DNA of 64,000 nucleotides from Hyphomicrobiales bacterium (GTDB lineage: Bacteria > Pseudomonadota > Alphaproteobacteria > Rhizobiales > Xanthobacteraceae). Each line of letters opens with the position of its first letter. Position 1 is the stretch's first letter. The notes beneath the pieces were generated by a model. That model saw only the letters and a list, made by a program, of their open reading frames with translations, did no database searches and had not been told where the DNA came from. Position numbers and translations under genes: made by a program. The DNA lies in contig JACPOA010000032.1 in NCBI GenBank assembly GCA_016185205.1, positions 155,242 through 219,241 on the forward strand, read 5' to 3'. Below, piece after piece: positions 17,922 through 26,600 of this stretch.

Positions 17922-18706
17922 GCGTGTTCCATCCGTCCGTTGGCCGCCAGTTTTTGCAGCGCCTGGCGCACATGCGCCGGAGATTCGAAGATTCCGGCGA
18001 GCCCCGGAAATTGCCGCGTCACCGAAAAGCCGATGCCGCCAAGATCCGGCAGCACCTGAAACACCGATTCATCGGTGACGTCGTCGCCGATGAACACCGG
18101 CATGCGCCCGGCGAACGGCGCAAGCCGCATCAGTCGGCGCACGCTTTCGCCTTTGTTCACCGCCGGACGCTTGACTTCGAACATGGCCTTGCCCGGCAGC
18201 ACTTCGGTCGCTTCGCCGGGAAACGCCGCGCAGCAGGCCGCGATGTGGTGGAGCAGCCAGCCCTCGTGCTGCGGCGCGTTGCGGAAATGTAGCGCCAGCG
18301 AATAGCCCTTGTCTTCAACCACGATGGCGGGATCGTGGATTGCGGCCCGCGCCAATTGCCGGCGCAAGTCGGGTGGCAAAGCCTTCGCCGAGGTGATCAC
18401 TTCGTTGCCGCGCACGCGCAATTCCGCGCCATGCCCGCCGACCGTCGGCAGCTTGAGCGGCATAAACAGCTTATCGAGATCTGCAATCGGCCGGCCGCTG
18501 ACCAGCGCGAGCGCGCCGCCGGTCAATTCGAGAAGACGTTGCAGCGAGACCCCCAACTCTGCGGAGATCTGCACCTCGAACGGCGACGGCCCGATGTCGA
18601 TCATGGTGCCGTCCACATCGAGCAGAATTGCAATCGTCGTAGGATTGAGGCCTGCAAAAATGCCCATAGCCGCATCGTTCGCAATGGGCTGCGTCACCAT
18701 ATTCAT
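17918..18706 (-). CDS. otsB: Trehalose-6-phosphate phosphatase
   Basis: A 262-residue HAD-superfamily phosphatase. Motif I is L-L-D-V-D-G-T-M (nucleophile Asp), motif II lies around V-S-G-R-P-I-A-D-L, then G-G-H-G-A-E, the Lys of V-N-K-G-E-S-V, and motif IV G-D-D-V-T-D-E. It removes phosphate from trehalose-6-phosphate made by OtsA. First gene of the operon; its TGA overlaps the GH15 ATG. Confidence 0.95.
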   Translation of the reverse strand: MNMVTQPIANDAAMGIFAGLNPTTIAILLDVDGTMIDIGPSPFEVQISAELGVSLQRLLELTGGALALVSGRPIADLDKLFMPLKLPTVGGHGAELRVRGNEVITSAKALPPDLRRQLARAAIHDPAIVVEDKGYSLALHFRNAPQHEGWLLHHIAACCAAFPGEATEVLPGKAMFEVKRPAVNKGESVRRLMRLAPFAGRMPVFIGDDVTDESVFQVLPDLGGIGFSVTRQFPGLAGIFESPAHVRQALQKLAANGRMEHA

Positions 18707-18739
18707 CCTAACGATTGCACCAGGAAAAAGTTCCAGCCG

Positions 18740-19762
18740 TCAACGTGCAGTCACCTCGACATCGCCGTCGACGCCGGCGACCACTTTGAACTCGCGCTCG
18801 AACACCTTGCCCTCGTTGCGCGCGATGGCGCGATACTCGCCCTCGGCCAGGATCACGCGCGGAAAGGCGCCGATCGATTCCTTGATCACGTCGCCGCCCG
18901 GCGTGAGCACCGACCAGGCGGTATTGGCGAGCGCCTCGCCGCCCTTCTCGCCCACCAGCTTGAGCGTGATGGCGGCGGCGCGATGATTGACGGTGATATC
19001 GGTGAGCCGGCCGGCCGCCACGCGGATGTCGGAGCGCACCACCGAATTGGCGTCGCCGTAGTTCGACACGATGTAATAGGTGCCCTCCGGCACCATCACC
19101 ACGTCGCCGGTCATCACGTGCTCGGCGATCGGGCGGCGGTCGCCGGCCTCGAACTGGCTGCCCTTGTAGACGTCGAACGAAATCTGCCCGGCCGGGACGC
19201 GCACGTCGCCGACGCGGCCTTCGATGCGCAGACCGCCGGCCGGCAGATCGAAGTCCGCGTGCACGGTGGGCCCGCGCAAGGTTACCGGCTTGACCGCGGT
19301 GGCGAGCCCGAAGCCGACATGCACGATATAGGCGCCGGCCGGCAGCACCAGCGTGGGCGCCGGCGACTTGTCTTCCTTGAGCAGCTTGAAGCCACCGCCC
19401 GGCTCGGCTTTGGCCGCATAGACACGCCAGGTGAGGCCGCCCGCGATGGCCGGCGCATCCTTGCCGAAGCGCGCGCTGAGCGCGAGCGCGACCTGTCCGG
19501 CCGGCACCATCGGCATCGACGCTACTGGCGTGGCGGAATTCGGCGTGGTCGGCGGCCACTGCGTCGGCGGCGCCAGCACGCCGCCGGAGCCGTACGGATC
19601 GCCGCGGCTGCCCTGCCCCAGCGAAGTCGGCCCGGTCATGGGCGTAGCCGAAAACAGCGAATTCTGCGCCGATGCCGCGTTGGGAATGATGAGAACGAGC
19701 ATGAGCACGAATGCCGGCCATAGCCGGGCGCGGGCTGCGGCGATTGCTGTGACGGCGCTCAT
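18740..19762 (-). CDS. Conserved hypothetical secreted protein, beta-sandwich repeats
   Basis: A 340-residue protein with a signal peptide (A-A-S-A-Q, cut near residue 33), a Pro/Gly/Ser-rich linker, then about three repeating segments built like carboxypeptidase-regulatory or PEGA-type beta-sandwiches. Each repeat ends in a phrase such as L-P-A-G-A-Y-I-V, V-P-E-G-T-Y-Y-I-V or L-A-E-G-E-Y-R-A. No catalytic motif is seen. It is likely periplasmic or outer-surface; function unknown. It lies 34 bp upstream of otsB on the same strand and could be co-transcribed. Confidence 0.7.
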   Translation of the reverse strand: MSAVTAIAAARARLWPAFVLMLVLIIPNAASAQNSLFSATPMTGPTSLGQGSRGDPYGSGGVLAPPTQWPPTTPNSATPVASMPMVPAGQVALALSARFGKDAPAIAGGLTWRVYAAKAEPGGGFKLLKEDKSPAPTLVLPAGAYIVHVGFGLATAVKPVTLRGPTVHADFDLPAGGLRIEGRVGDVRVPAGQISFDVYKGSQFEAGDRRPIAEHVMTGDVVMVPEGTYYIVSNYGDANSVVRSDIRVAAGRLTDITVNHRAAAITLKLVGEKGGEALANTAWSVLTPGGDVIKESIGAFPRVILAEGEYRAIARNEGKVFEREFKVVAGVDGDVEVTAR

Positions 19763-19828
19763 GCACCGTTTTTCGGCCCAAATCGCGGCGATTTCAAGCC
19801 GGAACCTGAGTTTGCCACCCTGGAACCG

Positions 19829-21634
19829 CTATTCGGCGCTCATTGCCTCGCCCCAGGCGCCCAAAGTATGCGCTTTGGCGACAGCCAGATTCGCCGGCTC
19901 ACCTCGCGCGCCAGCGGTAGCATCGTAGTCGTTGGCAGCGATCGCCTGTAGGCCGGCCTTGGCGTCGGGATCATGGCACGCGTCGGCGAACCGTTGCTCG
20001 TCGCGCCATGCCCACTTGCCGTGTTGCAGCCGCGCATAGACCCGGCCCGTCGCATAGTCGGCGAAATTGATGATCGGGATCAGGCGCGCGCAGCGCTTGA
20101 GAAATTCGACGTTGCACTCCGGCGCCAGGTTGTCATCGACATAAACCTCCTCAGGCTTCTGAGCGCGAATATTGATCTTCCTGAACCGGTCGATATCGAG
20201 CATGCTTTTGATGTCCAGGATGCTCATCTCTCCGTTGCAGCCGAATGCCACCGTCCGCGGCGGGCAACCTTCCGCGACGCTGTTGTCGAGGAATTCGTAG
20301 TGCACGCGCTTTCCGACACTGAGCGCCCAGGTGAAAAACAATTCGGGCATGCCGGTATAGGCTTCGACATTATGCGCCAGCAGATCGTCAACCGCCTTGT
20401 AGCGGCCGACTTTCAGCCCTCGCGTCCAGGCGCGCTCGACGGTCATTTCCGGCGGCGTGATCATGAAAAACATGTAGACCAGATCGCCGAACCGCGTCAG
20501 CAGCCGAATCGATTCCTTGCCTTCCGCCACGGGCACAAAACTATCGAAACGGAAGCGGTCGATCAGAAGGTGCGACATCTCTCCTCTGGCGGCTCTCGTC
20601 GCCATGCGGCGATCGAGCTTTTCGTCGATGATTTCGAGCTCGTGCCCCGTCATGGTGCCGGCATATTTGTAGGCATTACCGAGCGAGCCGTAGTCCAAAA
20701 GAAACTTGCGCCAAATGTCGGGGCTGATCAGCGCGAACTCTTCCCATGGCAGGTTGAGTTTCTTCACCAGGCTGCGCTGCAGCGGCCGCATCGTGCTTTT
20801 GCCGGATGCCGAGGCACCCTTGACGTTCATGACGACCGGCCTGCGCTGCGCGGGCAATGGCCGGTATCCTTCGCGCGCTACCGCTTCTTGAAAATAAGGC
20901 TCGATGGCGTCGCCAATGACTTCACTGCCATAGTCGTTACAGACCAATGTGACGGCAAGCTCCGTGAGCAACTCTTTGTCGCCGAACAGCCGGCCTCGCC
21001 GACTGATGACTGCCGTCGCTATCCTGCTCAAGGCGTGAAAGCAGGACTCGTCCAACCGGCTGTCCGCCGTTTCCGATTTTTCCCGCCATTGCGCGACAAT
21101 CCGCCGTTCGCGCTCTTCGGTAGTCTCTACTGACAAGCGCGGTCGTTTTTTTGATTTGCCAAAATTGAACGATCGGCGCCCCCGGCTGGCCTCATCGGCC
21201 TCGACTGCCGGTATCGGGCCTGGCGACAACGCTTTTGCAAGCTCCTGCACGATCATTGCAGAGGCCGCCCGCCTCACCTGCTCGAAAACTTGCGCCAATT
21301 CCTCGCAATGGGGCGCGATATATTTGTTGAGAATGGTCGAGGCGATGGCGCGAAAGTTATTTCCCAAGTCCTCGTAGTTGATCCCGTCCGGAACCGCGAG
21401 ACCGGCGGTCACGCGAATGAGCAATTCGTGCACGATCAAGCGGTCGGCGCGAAACGCGACCAGTTCATGCACAGGCAACCCACAGAAGTCGCTCAGTTCA
21501 AGCGCTTTCGCCACGCTGGTCGAAACGTTCTCGCGCCTGAACATCGTCGAGAGCGGCCAATACTCGCGCGGCAACTCCGATTCCAAGCCCGGATTCCAGG
21601 CGTCATGCTCGGCGGGCGGGGCTTTGATCGTCAT
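19829..21634 (-). CDS. Large P-loop protein with zeta-toxin-like kinase domain
   Basis: A 601-residue protein from the ATG at 21634. Residues ~1-270 are helical and unassigned, with a basic patch (S-K-K-R-P-R). A Walker A motif G-A-S-A-S-G-K-S-T at ~273-281 opens a P-loop kinase fold with S-P-D-I-W-R, L-L-I-D-R-F-R-F-D-S-F, and E-R-A-W-T-R-G-x-K-V-G-R-Y, the Arg-rich lid seen in zeta-toxin/PezT-like kinases. No small antitoxin-like gene overlaps it. The C-terminal ~130 residues are also unassigned. It may be a phosphotransferase acting on a small molecule or nucleotide sugar; this is inference. The upstream frame to 21832 is not supported. Confidence 0.6.
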   Translation of the reverse strand: MTIKAPPAEHDAWNPGLESELPREYWPLSTMFRRENVSTSVAKALELSDFCGLPVHELVAFRADRLIVHELLIRVTAGLAVPDGINYEDLGNNFRAIASTILNKYIAPHCEELAQVFEQVRRAASAMIVQELAKALSPGPIPAVEADEASRGRRSFNFGKSKKRPRLSVETTEERERRIVAQWREKSETADSRLDESCFHALSRIATAVISRRGRLFGDKELLTELAVTLVCNDYGSEVIGDAIEPYFQEAVAREGYRPLPAQRRPVVMNVKGASASGKSTMRPLQRSLVKKLNLPWEEFALISPDIWRKFLLDYGSLGNAYKYAGTMTGHELEIIDEKLDRRMATRAARGEMSHLLIDRFRFDSFVPVAEGKESIRLLTRFGDLVYMFFMITPPEMTVERAWTRGLKVGRYKAVDDLLAHNVEAYTGMPELFFTWALSVGKRVHYEFLDNSVAEGCPPRTVAFGCNGEMSILDIKSMLDIDRFRKINIRAQKPEEVYVDDNLAPECNVEFLKRCARLIPIINFADYATGRVYARLQHGKWAWRDEQRFADACHDPDAKAGLQAIAANDYDATAGARGEPANLAVAKAHTLGAWGEAMSAE

Positions 21635-21791
21635 AGCAAGACTGTCTGGCTTGGTGATCGCCGCAGGCAATTGTGAACCTCCCGCTGCCTGCCCGTTGCA
21701 TGGCACGAAAATACGCAGGCTGTCACGACGCTTGAAGCACGATTCAGGGCGCGGGCTAAATAATCGGGCCGCATGCCGACCTGGATGCAGA

Positions 21792-21876
21792 ATGTCCGTT
21801 ATTGCGGGGTAGAACGGACTTGGCGCGGACATGGCGACATGTCCGTTTTTCGACCAGCTGCGACCTTCAAAGGTCG
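21792..21876. repeat. GTCCG inverted repeats and a T-tailed hairpin
   Basis: GTCCGTT...AACGGAC is followed by CGGACATG-GCGA-CATGTCCG-TTTTT (21826-21850), an intrinsic-terminator shape on the plus strand although both flanking genes are minus. A third hairpin, CGACCTT-CA-AAGGTCG, is at 21861-21876. The region 21635-21885 has no gene. Confidence 0.6.
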
Positions 21877-21885
21877 ATAGGGCTA

Positions 21886-22590
21886 CTAGGCCGCCTTGCT
21901 GACGTCGCTTTCCAGCGCCCCGTCTCGCAACGAATATATGGTGTCAAAGCGGTCGTAGATCTTTTGATCGTGGGTCACGACGATCACTGCCGCCTGGTGT
22001 TCGACGGCGACCTTACGCAACATGTCGATCACGATTCCCGCACGTTGGGAATCGAGCGCGGCGGTCGGTTCGTCCGCTAGGATAATGCGTGGATCATTGG
22101 CGAGCGCCCGTGCAATGGCGACGCGTTGCGCCTCGCCGCCGGAGAGCTGCGACGGCATGGCGTCCATGCGGCGCTCGACCTGAAGATACGTCAGGAGCTC
22201 CACCGCACGCGTTTTTGCTTTTGCCCTGCTCGCGCCGGCCAGGATATGCGCGATGGCAACATTCTCCCAGGCATTGAGGAACGGCAGAAGATTGTGGGAC
22301 TGGAAGATGAAGCCGATTTTCTCGAGCCGGAGCCGACGCAGGTCCTGGCGCAGCCACCGTCCGTTATAGACCTTCTCACCATTGAGCGTCAGTTGCCCGG
22401 AATTAGGTTCGAGAATACACCCGATGACGTTGAGCAGCGTGCTCTTGCCCGATCCGCTCGGCCCGCGCAGTCCGATCACGGTGCCTGCATAAACGTCGAG
22501 CGTGACATCGCGCAATGCATCGACACGCGCCGAACCTTCGCCGAAATGTTTGCTGATGTTACTGACCTCGACGACGGGCACAGTTTGCAT
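21886..22590 (-). CDS. ABC exporter ATP-binding protein, DevA/MacB type
   Basis: A 234-residue ATPase with Walker A G-P-S-G-S-G-K-S-T, signature L-S-G-G-E-A-Q-R-V-A-I-A-R-A, Walker B I-I-L-A-D-E-P-T-A-A-L-D, and an H-loop V-V-T-H-D. It belongs to the LolD/MacB/DevA class that powers mechanotransmission exporters. The ATG at 22590 overlaps nothing and lies 5 bp after the permease stop. Third gene of the adaptor-permease-ATPase operon; a neighbouring outer-membrane TolC-like gene is not in the window. Confidence 0.9.
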   Translation of the reverse strand: MQTVPVVEVSNISKHFGEGSARVDALRDVTLDVYAGTVIGLRGPSGSGKSTLLNVIGCILEPNSGQLTLNGEKVYNGRWLRQDLRRLRLEKIGFIFQSHNLLPFLNAWENVAIAHILAGASRAKAKTRAVELLTYLQVERRMDAMPSQLSGGEAQRVAIARALANDPRIILADEPTAALDSQRAGIVIDMLRKVAVEHQAAVIVVTHDQKIYDRFDTIYSLRDGALESDVSKAA

Positions 22591-22595
22591 GGTCG

Positions 22596-23732
22596 TTATC
22601 CCGCTAGCGCCGTGGCTGGGTCTATCTTGAGTGCGACACGCACACCCAGCGCACTCGCGAGCAGGCAAACCAGCAGCACCACCCAGAACAACGTTGCAGC
22701 GTCAGGCGTTTCAAGAACCAAGCGTCGCGGGAAATAGCCGTAAATGGCATGGATAATGCCCAGACCGACGAAAAAGCTGATCAATCCCATCGCCAGCGCC
22801 TGCTGAATGATCAAACCGACAATGCGGCTGTCGGGTGCGCCAATCAACTTCAGCGTGGCAATCGCCTTCTTCTTATCGAGCGTCATCGTGTAGATGATGA
22901 GCCCGATGATAACCGTCGAGACAATAAGCAAGAGGCTGGTAAAAAGTCCGATCTGCCGCCGGGCGCGTTCGATGACAGAGCGCGATAGAACCGTTTCCTG
23001 CTCCTCGTGCGTGAGGGCCGACAGGTGCTTCCAGCGCGCTATGCCTTGCACAAATTGCTTCGGATCGACACCGGGCAAGAGGCGGACGAGAATGGCATTG
23101 ACTGTGTCGCTCGACGCCGTCGCTCCGGGGGTGCGTGCGGCATCGCGCCGCGCCGCGGCAGGCTCGACGGAAAATTGCAGGCGCTGCGCGTCGCGCAGCG
23201 TCACGAATACCACCGGATCGCCGCCCGACCCCACCAGATTTTCGGTTAAACCGACGACCGTGAAGGTGTCGCGTCCAAGTTTGATCTGTTCGCCGAGCGC
23301 GAGCCCGGCTCCCCGGTCCGCGATGGCCTCGTAACGGCTGCGCAGAATCGGGCGGCCTTCGACAATCGAAGAAGCCTCACCGAGACGCGAGATTTCCGCA
23401 CCGACGACCAGCAGGCGCTTCAACTGCCCCTGGTGATGCGCCTCGACGTTCTGGTAGGCGACGGCACCGGCGGCCGCCACGCCCCATTGCGCCGCGATAG
23501 CTTCGCGGGTGTCGCCGGGAAGTCGCGATGCCTCCGCGAACGGTCCGCGTGTGCCGCCCTCGACGACCCAGACTTGGGCCTGGGCGGCACGTACCAGTCC
23601 CAATGCTTCCACGATCAGCCCGCGATAGATGCCGACCATGGCGAGAACAATGCAGAGCAGCAGGCTCAGTCCGACGCAAGTCAGCAGAAAGCGTCCCAGG
23701 TTGTGGTAGATGTCTTTCAGCGCAAGATTCAT
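22596..23732 (-). CDS. ABC exporter permease, DevC/FtsX type
   Basis: A 378-residue inner-membrane protein. One transmembrane segment lies near residues 15-40, a ~230-residue periplasmic domain follows, and three C-terminal helices (around L-F-T-S-L-L-L-I-V-S-T-V-I-I-G-L) end in the FtsX domain. This matches DevC, which is normally ~385 residues. It works with the HlyD-like adaptor upstream (1-bp gap) and the ATPase downstream to export a hydrophobic or glycolipid-like substrate across the envelope in DevBCA homologues. Substrate unknown here. Confidence 0.88.
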   Translation of the reverse strand: MNLALKDIYHNLGRFLLTCVGLSLLLCIVLAMVGIYRGLIVEALGLVRAAQAQVWVVEGGTRGPFAEASRLPGDTREAIAAQWGVAAAGAVAYQNVEAHHQGQLKRLLVVGAEISRLGEASSIVEGRPILRSRYEAIADRGAGLALGEQIKLGRDTFTVVGLTENLVGSGGDPVVFVTLRDAQRLQFSVEPAAARRDAARTPGATASSDTVNAILVRLLPGVDPKQFVQGIARWKHLSALTHEEQETVLSRSVIERARRQIGLFTSLLLIVSTVIIGLIIYTMTLDKKKAIATLKLIGAPDSRIVGLIIQQALAMGLISFFVGLGIIHAIYGYFPRRLVLETPDAATLFWVVLLVCLLASALGVRVALKIDPATALAG

Positions 23733-23733
23733 G

Positions 23734-24903
23734 TCATGACCCGCCGGCATTCGCCGGCCGGGCGGCACGGCCCTCGCGCAGATTGCTCTGCTCGTCGGCG
23801 ACGACCTCCACCTTGGCGGGGAGCTCCGACGCAATCTGGATGCGGCCGTCGAGCAGCCGCTCGCCGAATTGCACGCGCCGCTTGGCGAGGCGTCCGTTCT
23901 CCAGCACCCAGATAATCCCCGAATGCCCGTCAAATGCCGCGACGAATTTCAGCGGAATGAAGCGGCCGCTCGGAACGACTGTCTTGACGATTTCCACTTC
24001 GGCCTGCTCGCCCAAGAAACGAAGTTGGTGCAGAGGGCTGCAACTCCGGCAGCGCACATAGACCCGCCGTTCTTCCGTCACCCGGTCGTTTTCCTGGTCG
24101 ATGCGGACGACTTCAGCCTCGACGACACGGGCAGCCTCGGATCGCAATTTTACAAATGCGGTCTGCCCCACCCGAAGTCCGCCCGCCAGCGCCTCATCGA
24201 CATAGGCTCGCACCCAAATCGACTCTGCCGCGATCAGCGTGAAAACCGATTCACCGGGACTGGCAATGCCGCCGAGCTCCTTCTGGCGTGCAATGACCCG
24301 GCCATCGAAGGGAGCCCGCAGTTCGTGCTGATCGACGAGCACCGCATCGATCTTGCGCTGCGCGGCCGCGTCGTCCTGGAGAACGGCTGCGATGGCGGCA
24401 TCAGCCTCGACGACCTGTAGATCGCTTTGCGCAATGACCTCCGAAGCCTGCGTATCGTCGGCGGCTTCTTGCGCCACCGAACCGCGCGTGAGCAGCGTTT
24501 GCCGCCGCGCATTGACCGATTTCTTCTGTTGATAGCTCGCGCGGGCGCGTTCGATCTGGGCCTGGACTCGGGTCACGTTTGCGGCAGCCTGCCGCAAGGC
24601 GATCTCGCTTTTCATGAGTTTGGCGCGCTGGGCGGCATCGTCCAGTTTCGCCAGCAACGCGCCGGCCTTCACCTGGTCGCCCTGATCGGCCTCGACCGCA
24701 ATAATCTTGCCCGCGATCTGAAATCCAATCTTGGAGACAATTTGAGCTTCAACGGTGCCGATGCCGAACACCCGCACTTCGACGTCCCGCTGGACGGGTA
24801 TTGTTTGAACCGCGATTTCGCTGGCTGAGCGCCAATAGAACGCCCCAGCCAGCAAGAGCCCGCCGGCCATAAGGATAATTCCGATGAGACGGCTGCGTGA
24901 CAT
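23734..24903 (-). CDS. HlyD/DevB-family periplasmic adaptor (membrane fusion protein)
   Basis: A 389-residue protein with an N-terminal membrane anchor (residues ~5-25), a lipoyl/barrel-sandwich segment around A-D-Q-G-D-Q-V-K-A-G, a long helical hairpin (~95-190, alternating charged/Ala residues) and a second lipoyl half L-R-A-P-F-D-G-R-V. Adaptors of this type bridge inner-membrane exporters to TolC-like ducts. It is the first gene of the exporter operon, transcribed away from a nitroreductase gene. A mid-region C-R-S-C pair in the beta-barrel is unusual and could be redox sensitive. Confidence 0.9.
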   Translation of the reverse strand: MSRSRLIGIILMAGGLLLAGAFYWRSASEIAVQTIPVQRDVEVRVFGIGTVEAQIVSKIGFQIAGKIIAVEADQGDQVKAGALLAKLDDAAQRAKLMKSEIALRQAAANVTRVQAQIERARASYQQKKSVNARRQTLLTRGSVAQEAADDTQASEVIAQSDLQVVEADAAIAAVLQDDAAAQRKIDAVLVDQHELRAPFDGRVIARQKELGGIASPGESVFTLIAAESIWVRAYVDEALAGGLRVGQTAFVKLRSEAARVVEAEVVRIDQENDRVTEERRVYVRCRSCSPLHQLRFLGEQAEVEIVKTVVPSGRFIPLKFVAAFDGHSGIIWVLENGRLAKRRVQFGERLLDGRIQIASELPAKVEVVADEQSNLREGRAARPANAGGS

Positions 24904-25238
24904 GGCAACGGCAATTCGGTTTAATTACAGCAGACCTGCATCTACCCTATCAAGATGGGGCGATGTCATCATCTTTTATCTTTTGCAAACGTAAATTGTC
25001 TCCACTGGCACATAACTGGTATTCCGCGACTGCCGACGAGAGTCGGCTTGTGCGGACAAGCGGTTATCGACGGCCCGATGCTCTGCGATCGTGTTTTGTG
25101 AGTTCACGCCCTGGTCCGGATATTTCGCACGCGGCTGGCGCAGGTCCCAGGCTCGCATTCGTCCAGGCTTGGCAAGGTGCTTGCGAGTCGCGACTCGAAC
25201 TGCGCATCATCCAATCCGACCCTCCTTACGAGGCCGTA
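24904..25238. other. Divergent 335-bp non-coding region with hairpin and palindrome
   Basis: No gene was found. It separates the exporter operon (minus) from the nitroreductase (plus) and is AT-richer near 24904-25020. Notable elements are the hairpin GCCGAC-GAGA-GTCGGC at 25032-25047 (GNRA loop) and a 14-bp perfect palindrome CGAGTCGCGACTCG at 25184-25197, 41 bp before the nitroreductase ATG, which could be an operator. Confidence 0.5.
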
Positions 25239-25808
25239 ATGCCCGACGCTTTGCAGCTCTTGAAGACCCGTCGCTCGGTCAAGCCGATGGAATTGGCCGG
25301 TCCCGCCCCGAGCGCGGCCGAGATCGACACGCTGCTCGCCATCGCCTCGCGCGTGCCCGACCACGGCAAGCTCACGCCCTGGCGCTTCATCGTGTTCGAG
25401 GGCGACGCCCGCCTTGCCGCCGGCGAGGCCATCGCGAGCGCCTTTCGCGCCGATCACCCGGACGCCACGCCCGAGCAGATCGCGTTCGAGCGGACGCGGC
25501 TGGCGCGCGCGCCGCTGGTGATCGCGGTGGTCAGCCGCGCCGGCCCGCATGTGAAAATCCCGGAATGGGAGCAGCAGCTCTCGGCCGGCGCTGCCGCCAT
25601 GAGCCTGGTGTTGGCCGCCCATGCGCTGGGCTATGCGGCGAGCTGGATCACCGAATGGTATGCCTATGACCGGCGCGTGCTCGAGGCGCTGGGCGTGGCG
25701 GACAGCGAACGCGTCGCCGGCTTCGTCCATATCGGTCGTCCCACCAAGCCGCCCGAGGATCGTCCGAGGCCCGCGCTCGCGACCATCGTCACGAACTTCA
25801 AAGGCTGA
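25239..25808 (+). CDS. Nitroreductase-family FMN oxidoreductase (YdjA-like)
   Basis: A 189-residue flavoprotein with the FMN-binding R-R-S-V-K at the start, the S-R-V-P-D-H-G-K-L-T-P-W-R-F box, and L-G-Y-A-A-S-W-I-T for the isoalloxazine contact. YdjA-type members reduce quinones or nitro compounds with NAD(P)H. The ATG at 25239 was chosen since the N-terminal 114 residues of the longer frame have no family match and cover the divergent regulatory region. A flavin reductase-like gene follows 7 bp later, making a two-gene flavin operon. Confidence 0.85.
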   Translation: MPDALQLLKTRRSVKPMELAGPAPSAAEIDTLLAIASRVPDHGKLTPWRFIVFEGDARLAAGEAIASAFRADHPDATPEQIAFERTRLARAPLVIAVVSRAGPHVKIPEWEQQLSAGAAAMSLVLAAHALGYAASWITEWYAYDRRVLEALGVADSERVAGFVHIGRPTKPPEDRPRPALATIVTNFKG

Positions 25809-25815
25809 GGAATCG

Positions 25816-26421
25816 ATGTTCTACGAGCATGACAAGCGCGATAAGACGCGGCTGCCGCATGACCCGTTCAAGGCCATCGTGGCGCCGCGCCCGATCGGCT
25901 GGGTGACCTCGATCAGCGCGAAAAACGAAGTGAATCTGGCGCCTTACTCGTATTTTAACGGCGTCAACAGCCGTCCCAATCTGGTCATGTTCGCCAGCGA
26001 AGGGCGCAAGGATTCGGTCACCTTCATCGCCGAGACCCGCGAATTCGTCTGCAATCTCGCCAGCTGGGATCTGCGCGAGCAAATGAATCTCACCTCGGCG
26101 CCGCTGCCGCGCGGCGTCAACGAAATGGAACGCGCCGGGCTTGCGGCCGCGCCCTCGCGCCTGGTCAAGCCGCCGCGCGTCGCGGCCAGCCCTTGCGCGC
26201 TCGAATGCAAGCTGATCAAGATCGTCGCCATGGAGACCGCCGACAGCGAACCGATCGACTGCCATGTCGTGTTCGGCCAGGTGGTCGGCGTGCATATCGA
26301 CGACCGTTTCATCGTCGATGGCCGGCTCGACACCGCGGCGATGAAGCCGATCGCCCGCTGCGGCTATGACCAGTATGCCGTGGTCGAGAGCGTGTTTTCG
26401 ATGATACGGCCGAGCGCCTGA
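25816..26421 (+). CDS. Flavin reductase-like domain protein
   Basis: A 201-residue flavin-reductase-like (split-barrel FMN-binding) protein with family marks A-P-R-P-I-G-W-V-T-S, N-L-A-P-Y-S-Y-F-N, and F-V-C-N-L-A-S. Such proteins bind FMN and supply reduced flavin or act as oxidoreductases. It lies 7 bp after the nitroreductase with a GAGGAATCG ribosome site, suggesting co-translation. Physiological substrate unknown. Confidence 0.85.
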   Translation: MFYEHDKRDKTRLPHDPFKAIVAPRPIGWVTSISAKNEVNLAPYSYFNGVNSRPNLVMFASEGRKDSVTFIAETREFVCNLASWDLREQMNLTSAPLPRGVNEMERAGLAAAPSRLVKPPRVAASPCALECKLIKIVAMETADSEPIDCHVVFGQVVGVHIDDRFIVDGRLDTAAMKPIARCGYDQYAVVESVFSMIRPSA

Positions 26422-26600
26422 TCCCGCGCCACTGCAACTAAAGCCGCGCCGCCGCATTTAACCTTAATGTGAGCAGGCCGGCGCTGGGGGCCTGTCACGT
26501 TTCGGTCACAGGACTCCGTCAGCAGTTTTCACCATATTGGTGTGAGCCTCTTGTCGAAGGGCTGACCCGGTTCGATGATCGGCACGGGGAGAAATCGCTT

